The position numbers were made by a program, and so were the translations under genes. Of a DNA stretch of 64,000 nt, positions 10,061 to 20,735 are shown piece after piece. A model generated the notes under the pieces. The model was not told where the DNA came from. It saw only the letters and a list, made by a program, of their open reading frames with translations, and searched no databases. The stretch is taken from the NCBI RefSeq assembly GCF_040939455.1, contig NC_134106.1, positions 36,602,001-36,666,000 on the forward strand. The letters run 5' to 3'. Numbering within the stretch: position 1 is the first letter of the stretch; each line of letters starts with the position of its first letter. The DNA is from Microcebus murinus (lineage: Eukaryota > Chordata > Mammalia > Primates > Cheirogaleidae).

Positions 10061-12022
10061 ATTTAACAGAAAACAGGAAAGGAGCAGGAAAAATATGCCA
10101 AAGAACAACATGGAAAAAAAAGACAATAAAAAAACAGAACAGAAATAATTCCATATGTCAGTAATCATAAATATAAACAGTCTAATCTCAACTATAAAAA
10201 GCCTAAGACTATTACATTAGATTTTAAAAATACAAATATGTGCATCCCACCAGTACAATCCAAACCAAAAGTATAGAAATATTGAAACCAAATGGATGGC
10301 CAAAGGTATACAAGGCAAATAGTAATCAAAATAACTATATCAGACAAAATATAATTTAAGGCAAGAAGCATAAACAGAGATGAAATGGGACATTACATAA
10401 TGGAAAGGACAATTCACAAATAAGATACAATTATCATAGAATCGTATGTTCCTAATAAGATAGCCTCAAAATATATAATTATAAGGAAAATTAAATCTAA
10501 AATTATAGTGGGAGATTTTAATACACCTCTATCAGATGAATAGAATAAGCAGAAAATGGAATATGTAAATAATAATATTGGGTGGTAAAAGAGGACATAA
10601 CACTGGGTGCAGTGGCTCACCCCTGTAACCCCACCACTTTGGGAGGACGAGGCAGGAGGATCACTTAAGCCCAGGAGTTCAAAACCAGCTGGGCAAAATT
10701 TCAAGACCTTGTTTCAACAAAAAAATTTAAAATTAGCTGGGTGTGGTGGTGTGTACCTATAGTCCCAGCTACTTGGGAGGCTGAGGTATTAGGATTGCTT
10801 GAGCCCAGGAGTTCAAGGTTGCAGTGACCTATAATTGTACACTGCATTCCAGCGTAGGTGGCAGAGCGAGACTCTGTCTCAAAAAAAAAAAAAAAAGAAA
10901 GAAAGAAAGAAAAAAGAGGACATAACTACAGATGAATTTTAAAGTCATAAAATAATCATAGGCAATTTATGCCATTAAATTTGAAAACTTAGATAAATGT
11001 AAAAAACTGACTCAAAGAAAATTGATCACTTTAAGAAAGTTGTAATCATTATTAAATAAAGTAAATCAGTACTTGAGTCCATCATCTAAACAAACTGTTC
11101 CAGAGAATAATAAATTAGGAAAACCTAACTAACTCATTGTGTAAAGTTAGTTTAATCCTGGTGCTAAACATAGACAAAGATAGTAGGATAATAGAAAAAT
11201 CATATGGTAATATCACTTATGAACATAGACATAAAATACTAAATCAAAGTAAATTCAGAATTGTTGAAAACCAATAATATATCCTGACCAAGTAGGATTT
11301 ATTCTGGAAATCTAAGTATCACTCAATGGCACAAAATAAATCAATATAATTGACCACTTATCAAGTTAAAGGAGAAAAAACATGTGATCATCTCAGTAGA
11401 TGCAGAAAATATTTGATAAACTGCAATACTCTTTCATAACTAAAAGAAAAAAAAGGACAAAGTTTATCTAACTAGAAATAGAAGTAATAATCTGATAAAG
11501 AGTAATAAATAATCTGATAAAGTGTATCATCCAAAAATGTACAATAACATCTTATTTAAGATTTAAATTTTAGCAAGATTCCCTTTGAAGGCAAGAACAA
11601 AATATGAATGCCCATTATCGTTCCTCTTATTCAACATTAAACTGAAGGTCCTAGAGAATACAATAACACAAAGAAAAAAGTAAATATAGGGAAGGAAAGA
11701 AAAAAATTATTATTTTCAGACAACATAATTATCTACATAGAAAATCTAAAAACTAAACTCTTGGAAATGATCAGAGCATTTGGCAAGGCTATTGCACATA
11801 GCACTAACAAACAAATTATTAGCACTTCTAGACACAAATAATAACCTATTAGTGAAGACTTGATATTCAATGTAATTCCAAAGAAAATTCCAATAGGATA
11901 GTTCACATAATTTAATCTGATTCTAAGATTCACATATAAAAGTAGAAGTACATAAGTAAACAAGATAAATCTGAAAAAGAAGAAAGATAAAGGATTTGCT
12001 CCAGAAGCTATGAAGACATATT
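10061..12022 (+). mobile_element. Old L1 ORF2 region, interrupted
   Basis: TATATCAGACAAAATATAAT, AATTATAGTGGGAGATTTTA, GACCAAGTAGGATTTATTCT, CATGTGATCATCTCAGTAGA and AGGTCCTAGAGAATACAATA follow the L1 ORF2 endonuclease-to-reverse transcriptase order. Full of stops and small deletions. An Alu splits it at 10,602 and a 1.3-kb composite insertion splits it at about 12,022. The L1 resumes at about 13,310. Confidence 0.8.
10602..10911 (+). mobile_element. Old dimeric Alu (AluJ-like) with GAAA tail
   Basis: Begins ACTGGGTGCAGTGGCTCACC and ends TCTCAAAA plus (GAAA)n. Both arms are present. Target-site duplication AAAAGAGGACATAAC at 10,587-10,601 and 10,912-10,926. More diverged than the Alu at 9,696 and without the lemur linker, so it belongs to the older shared primate layer. 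Confidence 0.9.
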
Positions 12023-12299
12023 TTGAAGTTGGCCAATTCACCAAACACTAATTTGTCAAATGGCCAATTCAGTGAATGGCTAGTTTGCCAAAAGCCAATT
12101 TCCCAAAAGTCAATTTGCTGAAGGATTAATTCCACAAATGACTGAATTTACAAGATGTACTGAAATGTGTTTTAGGATATGTTCTTGACTTATAGTTATT
12201 CTTTAGTTAAAATTCTAAGCAAGAATATATTCAATATAATAAGTATAGTCAAGGATATATTCAAGACTACATACTTCAAAGATATATTCTTCATGAATA

Positions 12300-12622
12300 C
12301 AGTCATGCACTGCATAACTACATTTTGGTCTATGATGGTGGTCAAAATACCATATTTCTAGTGTACCCTTTCTGTGTTTAGATATACAAATATTAAATGC
12401 TTACCATTGCTTACCGTTGCATTACAAGTACCTACAGTATTCAGTAAGTAACATGCTGTACAAGTTTGTAGTCTAGGAGTAGTACCTACACACCACATAG
12501 CCTAGGTGTGTAGTAGGCTACCCCATCTAGGTTTCAGTCAGTACACTCTATGTTGTTTGTACGAAATCACCTAATGACACATTTCTTAGAACATATCCCC
12601 ATTGTTAAATGATGCATGGCTG
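12300..12622 (+). mobile_element. Tigger2/MER8-like DNA transposon
   Basis: Terminal inverted repeats: CAGTCATGCACTGCATAACT at 12,300-12,319, and the right end reads CAGCCATGCATCATTTAA on the minus strand. Interior phrases ACAGTATTCAGTAAGTAACA, CATAGCCTAGGTGTGTAGTA and CTACCCCATCTAGG match the MER8/Tigger2 consensus as I remember it. TA precedes the left end (12,298-12,299). At 323 bases it is an internally deleted, non-coding copy of a pogo-type (Tc1/mariner) element. Confidence 0.8.
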
Positions 12623-12960
12623 TGTAACCAATGACTTTATAATAAGATATTCTTCATTAAAATATTCTTATAAGCAATATACCTGAGAAAATATCAAATA
12701 TATACATAAATATATATATTCAAGACTATATTAAATATATTCAGGAATATATTCTTCATATCTTAACTTTCAGCAAATTAAATATTCATTCAAATGCTGC
12801 TGATAAAAATATAATTTATAATCTATCTGTGAATATAGTCTCAAGAAGAATATTGTCATATTTTAATTTATTCAAGAAGGCTATTTCTTAATATTTGTGA
12901 TAAGTTAGTAAATATAATAAGTTTAGCAAATTGGACATAAGGTCAATTGACTTAACATTG

Positions 12961-13257
12961 GTTTCCATAGATGCAAAAGAATATATAATGTGTGATTCCA
13001 TTGATATGATTTGTAAAAGAGGCCAATTCATGGGGACAGAGCAGATCAGTTGCTGCCTAGGGCTGGAGAAGGGTGAGAGAAGTGAGGTTAACTGCAAAAA
13101 GGCATGAAGGAACTTTGTGGGGCCGTGGAAGTGTCCTAACACTGAACTGTAGTGACTGCACAACTCTATAGTTACAAAAATCATTGAATTGTACGTGTGC
13201 AATGGGTGACTTTTATGATGTGTAAATTATAACTCAATAAAGGTATTAAAAATGGAA
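12961..13257 (+). mobile_element. L1 3' UTR fragment within the composite insertion
   Basis: TAATGTGTGATTCCATTGAT, CAGTTGCTGCCTAGGGCTGG, GTGACTGCACAACTCTATAG and AATTATAACTCAATAAAGG are the plus-strand L1 3' UTR. It ends in an A-rich tail and appears to sit inside the right end of the 12,023-13,310 insertion, so it is later than that insertion. Confidence 0.7.
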
Positions 13258-13310
13258 AAAATTGGCTTTCAGTAAATTGATTATCAGCATATTAACCTAG
13301 AACTATTATT

Positions 13311-13590
13311 ATAAAAATATGATAATTAAGACAGCATGTTATTGGTACAGAAGTAGATGAAAAGAACAATGGAGCAGAATAGAAAGCTCAGAAACAGACT
13401 CAAACACGTGTAGGATCTTGATATATTGCAGAGGTAGCACTGAACAAGAAGTGGGGAGAGCATGTACTATTCATGGACTACAATAGGTGTTGTACCACTT
13501 GGCTAACTATATAAAAAATAAAGTAAAATTTGATCCCTATATTATATCACACACAAAATTACATGAAAAATAAAACTTTAGAGTTCCAGT
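13311..13590 (+). mobile_element. Continuation of the split L1 ORF2
   Basis: ATAATTAAGACAGCATGTTA, TTGGTACAGAAGTAGATGAA, ACAATGGAGCAGAATAGAAA and GCTCAGAAACAGACTC continue the ORF2 sequence that stops at 12,022. Confidence 0.7.
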
Positions 13591-14072
13591 TTATGGCCTG
13601 GCATATAGGGAGCTTAGAAGTCTTCACTCTGTCTTAACATCAAGCAAATGCTGAACAAACTGAAAAATCAACAAGTCTTCTTAGAGCTATCAGAGAAGTG
13701 AGGTTTTCAGGGCAACCACTGCCCCCAAAGTGGAGAGACAGACAGGAGGATATGGAGAATCACAACTGACTTGAACCAAAACCTATGAGCAGGAACCTCC
13801 ATGGGAACCAGTTCCAGGGTAGGAACACTTCAGCTGTAATTGACAAATTGCTGGAGCGAGACCCTCACACCTTTTGAATTTTACCTGCAGGAGCTCTCCC
13901 AGATCCTCACAGCAAATATCAGAGAAAAATCCACTTGTGCTTCTGGCAGGGGGAGAGAAGAGGGAATCATTTTGAAATACACCAGAGCATTCTGTTCTTA
14001 ACAAGGCCTGCCCTTGCTAGAAACTATTTTATCACAGCTTAGCCTGCTCGGTTATAGCATAGTCTAACCTAG

Positions 14073-14202
14073 TTGGGAGAAGGGAAGTGCCCAAATGTAG
14101 CTAGCTCTAGTCTTCCACATGGGGGAAGAAATAGCCAACTCTAGCCCCGTCTAGACTTCCATGTGGGGGAGGGGAACACACAACTCCGGCCCTGTCCAGC
14201 CA
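14073..14202 (+). repeat. Three 44-base tandem units in L1 5' UTR
   Basis: Units at 14,073-14,116, 14,117-14,161 and 14,162-14,202 each run from a TGGGGGA-like start through CCAACTCTAG to a CTTCCA end. Unit 1 is the most diverged. L1 5' UTRs of several mammals carry promoter tandem repeats, so this is probably part of the original L1 rather than later slippage. Confidence 0.65.
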
Positions 14203-15122
14203 TCTGTCCCACCTAAGGTGGGGTACACTGAGAAGCACTAATGAAGTTCACAGAGCTCACCTAGAGACTGGGGCTTAATCATAATGACTACAGAACACTT
14301 TCCCTCCTCCTATATACCTCGCCACTGTGTTACTAAAGACCTATTTACCATAGTTCCTTTTACCCTGTACATCTATCTTTAAAGAAAAAAAAGGCCAAAA
14401 AATGCAGTTTGAAGAAGAGACTTAGCAAGCATCAGAACCAGAGTCAGATATGGCAGAAATATAAGATTTTTCAGACCAGGACTTTTAAAAAATTGTGATT
14501 ATTATGTTAAGGGCTTTAATGGAAAAAATAGACAACATGTGAAGAGAGATGGATAATGTAAGCAGAGAAATGGAAATTCTAAAATCACAAAAGGCAGAAA
14601 AAGTGTGGAAGACAAAAGTAGAAACAAGGAAAACAAACAGAAAATAGTAACAACTATGGTAGCTACTAAACCAACTGTGTTTATAATCACCTGAAATGTC
14701 AGTGGTCTAAACATACCAATTAAAAGACAGAAATTATCAAAGTGGATCAAAAAACAAGACCCAACTATATGTTGTCTATAAGAAGCCCACTTTAAATATA
14801 AAGACATATAGATTAAAAGTAAGTGGATAAAGAAAGCTATACCAGGCTAACACTAATCAAAAGAAAGTGGGTGTAGCTATATTAATTTCAGACAGAGCAG
14901 ATTGCAAAGCAAAGAAAGTTATTAGGAATGTAGAGAGGAATTACATAATGATAAAGGAGTCAATTCTCCAAGAAGATATAATAATCCTTAATGTGTATGC
15001 TCCTAACAACAGAACAGCAAAATACATCAGGCAAAAGCTGAGAGAATTACAAGGAGAAATGATGAATCCACTACTATAACTGGAGGCTTAAACACCTCTC
15101 TATCAGAAATAAACAATAAACA

Positions 15123-15240
15123 GAAACAGGGTAACATGCGCCTGTAGTCCCAGCTACTTGGCAGGCTGAGCTGGGAGGATTGTTTGAGCTCATCAGTTTG
15201 AGACCTGGATGGGTAACATAGCAAGACTCGGTCTCTACAG
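15123..15240 (+). mobile_element. Alu monomer fragment
   Basis: CGCCTGTAGTCCCAGCTACT, AGGCTGAGCTGGGAGGATTG and ATAGCAAGACTCGGTCTCTA identify one Alu arm. Its A tail has become the purine microsatellite that follows. Confidence 0.8.
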
Positions 15241-15259
15241 AAAGAAAGAGAGAGAGAGA

Positions 15260-15556
15260 AAGAAAAGAAAAGAAAAGAAAAGAAAAGAAAAGAAAAGAAA
15301 AGAAAAGAAAAGAAAAGAAAAGAAAAGAAAAGAAAGGAGAAGAGAAGAGAAGAGAGAGAAGAGGAGAGGAGAGGAGAGGAGAGGAGAGGAGAGGAGAGGA
15401 GAGGAGAGGAGAGGAGAGGAGAGGAGAGGAGAGGAGAGGAGAGGAGAGGAGAGGAGAGGAGAGGAGAGGAGAGGAGAGAAGAGAAGAGAAGAGAAGAGAA
15501 GAGAAGAGAAGAGAAGAGAAGAGAAGAGAAGAGAAGAGAAGAGAAGAGAAGAGAAG
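15260..15556 (+). repeat. Three-block pentanucleotide purine tract
   Basis: (AAAAG)n at 15,260-15,334, a transition at 15,335-15,360, (GAGGA)n at 15,361-15,476, then (GAGAA)n to about 15,556. All blocks are period five and nearly perfect. The whole stretch from 15,241 is purine only on the plus strand. It grew from an Alu A tail. Open frames on both strands here follow from the lack of stop codons in the repeat and are not genes. Confidence 0.97.
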
Positions 15557-16318
15557 GGCAAAAAAGAAAATAAACAGATCAATCCAACAGGCAGAAAATC
15601 AGTAAAGACACATAATTGAACTCAACACCATAAATCAACTGGATGTAATGGACATCTATTGACTACTTCATCCAGTAACAGCAGAATACACATTCTTTTC
15701 AAGCTCACATGGAACATCCACCAAGATAAACCACATTTTGGGTTATAAAACACATCTTAACATATTTAAAAGCACAGAAATCATACAATGTCTGCTCTTA
15801 GAACACAATGGAATTAAACTAAAAATCAATAACAAAGTTAACTGGAAAATTCCCAAATACTTGGATATTAAACAATATACTTCTAATTAACACATGGGTT
15901 GAAGAAAAAATCTCAAGAGAAATTTAAAAATATTTGAACTAAATGAAAATATAACTTGTTAAAATTTGCAGAATGCAGTGAAAGCAGTGCTTGGAGAAAA
16001 ATTTATAGCGTTGAATCCATATATTAGAAAAGAAGAAAAATCTAAAGTCAAATAATCTAAGTTTCCACCTTAGGAAACTAGAAAAAGAATTAAATCTAAA
16101 GTAAATAAAAGAAAAGAAATCATAAAAATCAATGAAATTTAAAAACAGAAAGCAAGAGAGAAAATCAACAAAACTAAAAGCTGGTTCTTTAAAAAGATCA
16201 ATAAACCGATAAGCCTCTATCCAGGCTAACTAAGAAAAAAAGAGAGAGGACACAAATTGCTAATATCAGAAATAAAAGAGGGGACATCACTATAGAGCCT
16301 ATGAACATTAAAAGGATA

Positions 16319-16757
16319 AGCTGGGCATAGTGGCTTATGTCTATAACCTTAGCATTTTTTTGGAAGCCAGGAAGATTGCTTGAGGCCAGGAGTTTGAGAC
16401 CAACTTGAGCAAAAGAGTAAGACCCTAGCCAGGCATGGTGGCTCACACCTGTAATCCTAGCACTCTGGGAGGCCGAGGTGGGAGGATAGTTTGAGCTCAG
16501 GAGTTCAAGACCAGTCTGAGCAAGACCGAGAACCTGTCTCTACTGAAAAAATAGAAAGAAATTAGCTGGACACCTAAAAGTATATAGAAAAAAAAAATTA
16601 GCCGGGCATGGTGGCACATGCCTGTAGTCCCAGCTACTCAGGAAACTGAGGCAGGAGGATGGCTTGAGCCCAGGAGTTTGAGGCTGCAGTGAGCCATTGT
16701 GATGCCACTGCACTCTAGCCCAAGCCACACAGCAAAATCCTGTCTCGAAAAATTTTC
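16319..16757 (+). mobile_element. Three-armed (trimeric) Alu
   Basis: A left arm (16,319-16,427: CTGGGCATAGTGGCTTATGT to AGTAAGACCCTAGCC) runs straight into a complete dimeric Alu (AGGCATGGTGGCTCACACCT onward), with no A-rich linker between. One target-site duplication (TTAAAAGGATA at 16,308-16,318; TTAAAAAGGATA at 16,758-16,769) brackets the whole unit, so it was inserted as one piece or remodelled by recombination at the shared GGCATGGTGGC. The L1 resumes cleanly at AATAAAGCAATATTGTGAAC. Confidence 0.8.
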
Positions 16758-17698
16758 TTAAAAAGGATAATAAAGCAATATTGTGAACAACTTTATGCCC
16801 ACAAATTAGATAACCTATATGAAATGGACCAATTTCTTAAAATACAAAATCTGCCAAAATGCACATAAAAGGAAATAGATAATCTGTACAGGCCGATTTC
16901 TATTAAATAAATTTAATCCATAGTTAACAACCTTCCAAAAACATCAAGCACCAGGCCCAAATCAGTTCACTTGTGAGTTCCATGAAACATTTAAGCAAGA
17001 AATTATACCAGTTCTCTACAATCACTTTCAGAAGATAGAATCACAGGAAATATTTACTAGCTCGTTCTTTGAGGCCAGGATTTCCCTAATCCCAAAACCA
17101 GATAAAGACATTATAAAAAAAGAAAATTACAGACCAATATCTCTGATGTACACAGATGCAAAAATCCTGAATAAAATAATAGTAAATTGAACTCGACAAT
17201 GTATAAATAGGATTATACACTACAACCAATTGAGATTTATTACAGGTATGCAAGGCTGGTTCAACATTGAGAAACCAATCGATGTAATCCATCCTATATA
17301 CAGGTTAAAGGGAAAAAAGTCACATGATCATATCAATAGATACAGAAAAAGCATTTGACAAAACCCAACACCCATACATGATAAAAAAACTCCCAGCAAA
17401 TCAAGAATAGAGGGGAACCTCCTCAATTTGATAGAGAACGTCTACAAAACCCTATAGCTAAGATCATACTGAATAGTCAAAAACTTAATGATTTCCTGTT
17501 AAGATCAGGAACAAATAAGGATGTCCTCTGTTGCCACTGACTTTCAAAATTGTAGAAGTTCTAGTTAATGCAATAGGCCAAGAAAAGGATGTAAAAGGCA
17601 TACAGATTGGGGACAAGAAATCAAACTGTCTTTGTTTGCAGATGATATGATTATCTATGTAGAAAATTCAAAAGAATCAATTTTAAAAAATCAAACAG

Positions 17699-17889
17699 CC
17701 CAGTGTGGTGGTGTGCACCTATTATCCCAGCTACTCAGGAGGCTGAGGCAGGAGAATCACTTGAGCCCAGGAGTTTGAGGCTGTGGTACACTATGATCAC
17801 ACCTGTGAATAGCCACCGCACTCCAGCCTCAGCAATATAATGAGACCCCATCTCTACAAACAAACAAACAAACAAACAAACAAACAAAC
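17699..17889 (+). mobile_element. Alu right-arm monomer with (CAAA)n tail
   Basis: GTGTGGTGGTGTGCACCTAT, GAGGCTGAGGCAGGAGAATC, CACTGCACTCC-like CACCGCACTCCAGCCTCAGC, then seven or so CAAA units. Single arm only, FRAM-like. Sits inside L1 ORF2. Confidence 0.8.
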
Positions 17890-18995
17890 TCCTAGAACTA
17901 ATAAGAGATTGTAGTGAGGTTGTAGGATGCAAAGTGAAAATAAAAAAGTCAATCACTTTCCTATATGCCAGCAATAAAAAAGTAGAATTTAAAATTTAAA
18001 AAATACATTGCTATCTATATTAGTATCCCCCCAAATTAAATACTTAGGTATAAATCTAACAACATATGAACAAGATTTATATGAGGGAAACAACAAAACT
18101 ATGATGACTGATACCAAGAAAAAACTTAATAAATGGAGAGATATTCCATGATCATAGATAGGAAGACTCAGTATTGTCAAGATGTCAGTTTTTCTCAACT
18201 TGATCTATGGATTCAATAAAACCCCAGTCAAAATCTCAGCAAGTTCTTTTATAGACATCAACAAACTGATTTTGAAGTTCTGGAAAGTCAAAAGACCCAG
18301 AACAGCACACAATATTGAAGGAGAACGAAGCTGGAGGACTGACACTACCTGACTTCCAGACTTAGTATAAAGTTACAGTAATCAAGACAGTGTGATATTT
18401 GCGGGGGGAAAAAGGCATGTAGGTCAATTAAACATAATAGAGAGCCCAGAAATAGACCCATATAAATATAGTCAACTGATCTTTGACAAAAGAGCAAAGA
18501 AGAAACAATGGAGAAAAGATAGTCTTTTCAACAAATGGTGCCAGGATAACTGGATATCCACATGCAAAAAAAAAAAAAAAAAAAGAATCTAGACAACAGA
18601 CCTTACACACTTCACAAAAAATAACTCAAAATGAATCATAAATCTAAATGTAAAACACAAAACTACAAAACTTCTGGAAGATAACATAAGAGAAAACCTA
18701 GATGACCTTGGGTATGGTGGTGACTTTTTAGATATAACGCCAAAGGTACAATCCATGAATGAAATAAACTAGACTTCATTAAAATCAGAAACTTCTGCTC
18801 TGTGAAACACACTGTCAAGAGAATGGGAAGACAAGCCACAGACTGGGAGAAAACACATTTTCTCATTTTCTCAAAACATATTTTCACATTTGCCAAAAAC
18901 ACATCTGATAAAACACTGTTATCCAGAATATACAAAAAACTGTTAAAACTCCACAATAAGGGGAAAATATACAACCCAATTAAAAATGAGCAAAA

Positions 18996-19718
18996 TATCA
19001 CTTAACTCCAGTGAGAATGGCCTTTATCAAAAAGTCCCCAAACAACAAATGCTGGCATGGATGCGGAGAGAGAGGAACACTCCTACACTGCTGGTGGGAC
19101 TGCAAACTAGTTCAACTTCTGTGGAAAGCAATATGGAGATACCTCAAAGCGATACAAGTAGATCTACCATTTGATCCAGGAATTCCACTACTGGGCATCT
19201 ACCCAAAAGATTAAAAGTCACTTTATGAAAAAGACACATGAACTCGAATGTTTATAGCAGCACAATTCACAATTGCAAAGCTGAGGAAACAACCCAGGTG
19301 CCCATGAATTCATGAGTGGATCAATAAAATGTGGTATATGTATACCATGGAATACTACTCAGCTTTAAGAAACAATGGTGATATAGCACCTCTTGTATAT
19401 TCCTGGATACAGCTGGAACCCATTCTACTAAGTGAAGTATCTCAAGAATGGAAAAATCAGCACCACATGTACTCACCAGCAAATTGGTATTAATGGATCA
19501 ACACCTAAGTGGACATATAGGAGTAACATTTATCAGGTGTTGGGAGGGTGGGAGGGGGGAGGAAGGGATGGGTATATACAACCACAACAAGTAAGATGTG
19601 CAATGTTTGGGGGATAGACATGCTTGAAGCTCTTACTCGAGGGGGAAGGGAGGCATGGGCAATATAAGTAATCTTAACACGTGTACCACCATAATATGCT
19701 AAAAAACAAAACAAACAA
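18996..19718 (+). mobile_element. Younger L1 3' end nested in old L1
   Basis: A 5'-truncated L1 of 723 bases with a perfect 14-base duplication AAAAATGAGCAAAA at 18,982-18,995 and 19,719-19,732, and an (A/C)-rich tail. It encodes the L1 ORF2 Cys-rich C-terminal domain in one open frame at 19,011-19,214 ([19 protein letters not shown] then [14 protein letters not shown]), followed by ORF2 end and a 3' UTR with CTCTTACTCGAGGGGG and ACCACCATAATATGCT. The same 3' UTR occurs at 26,536 and 27,061. I infer a strepsirrhine-lineage L1. Confidence 0.9.
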
Positions 19719-20735
19719 AAAAATGAGCAAAAGACTTAAACAGACACTTCAACAAAGAAGATATACGGATGGCAAATAAGCATATTAAAGGATATTCACC
19801 ATCCTATGTCATTAAGGAATGCAAATTAAAACATTGAGATAAGGACTACACACTTATTAAAATGGTCAAAATTGAAAACACTGATGACACCAAATGTTGG
19901 TGAGGATGTGGAGCAACAGGAACTCTCATTCATTGCTGGTGGGAATGCAAAATGGTACAGCAACTTTGGAAGATGGTTTGGCAGTTTCTTACAAAATTAA
20001 ATATACTCTTACAATACAATCCATCAATCACACTCTTTGGTATTTACCCAAATGAACTGAAAATGTATGTCCACATAAAAACCTGTGCATGGATAGTTAC
20101 AGCAACTGTATTTATGATTGCCAAAACTTAGAAGCAACCAAGATGTCCTTCAGTAGATGAGTAGATAAACAAGCTGAGGTACATCCCCACAATGGAATAT
20201 TATTTAGCACTAAAAAGAAATGAGCTATCAAGCCATGAAAAGGCATGGAAGAAACTTAAATGCATATTACTAAGTGAAAGAAGCCAATGTGAAAAGACTA
20301 CACACTGTGCAATTCCAACACTGTGACATTCTGGAAAAGGCAAAACTATAGAGATAGTAGAAAGATTAGTGGTTTCCAGAAGTGAGAGAGGAGGGAAGGA
20401 CAAATAAGAAGAGCACAGAGGATTTTTAGAAGAGTGAAACTATTCTATATGACAGTACAATGATGGATACATGTCATTGTCCATCTGTCAAAACCCATAT
20501 AATGTACAACACCGAGAGCGAACCGTACTGTCAACTATGGCAATTGGGTGATGATAATGTGTCAATGTAGATTTGACTGCAAAAAATGTACCACTCTGGT
20601 GCAGGATGATGATTCTGAGTGAAGCTGTAGGTATGTGGGGACAGGGAGTATATAGGAACTCTGTACATTTTGCTCAATTTTGTGTGAACCTAAAGCTACT
20701 TTAAAAAATGAAGTTTATTAATTAAAAATATAATA

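Larger units (their letters stand above)
12023..13310. mobile_element. Composite insertion with tandem/inverted CCAATT ends
   Basis: The L1 frame breaks after GAAGACATATT and resumes at ATAAAAATATGATAATTAAG, so about 1.29 kb is inserted. The left end carries three tandem units of about 32 bases (12,029-12,060; 12,061-12,092; 12,093-12,123), each holding a CCAATT core and an ATTTG(C/T)C-AAA-like core. The right end (12,920-12,960 and 13,258-13,305) carries similar motifs in inverted form (GCAAATTGGAC, AAATTGGCTTTCAG, GTAAATTGATT). The core is very AT-rich with recurrent ATATATTC. This has the shape of a non-autonomous DNA transposon, later hit by a Tigger2-like element and an L1 3' fragment. 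I cannot name the family. Confidence 0.5.
13591..20735 (+). mobile_element. Near full-length old L1, heavily nested
   Basis: Order of parts: 5' UTR (13,591-14,340; CTGGCATATAGGGAGCTTAG, GACTTGAACCAAAACC), a remnant of ORF1 or inter-ORF sequence (about 14,400-14,650), ORF2 endonuclease (14,660-16,310, with the conserved peptide ILNVYAPNN near 14,980-15,010), reverse transcriptase (16,760-18,400), C-terminus (to 20,200) and an L1MA/MB-like 3' UTR ending near 20,735. Later insertions are Alu monomer plus microsatellite (15,123-15,556), three-armed Alu (16,319-16,757), Alu monomer (17,699-17,889) and a younger L1 (18,996-19,718). Without these it is about 5.5 kb. Both ORFs are broken by stops and frameshifts. 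Confidence 0.8.

Noticed and set aside
12029..12123. Tandem units that might suggest a CRISPR-like array
   Set aside because: Direct tandem copies without spacers, in a eukaryotic genome inside a transposon-like insertion.
14867..15079. 70-codon frame with ILNVYAPNN
   Set aside because: Real similarity, but it is a piece of dead L1 endonuclease and not a host gene; recorded under the L1.
15209..15619. Open frames of 136 and 115 codons on opposite strands
   Set aside because: They are translations of the pentanucleotide purine tract (Lys/Arg/Glu repeats one way, Phe/Ser/Leu the other), which simply lacks stop codons.
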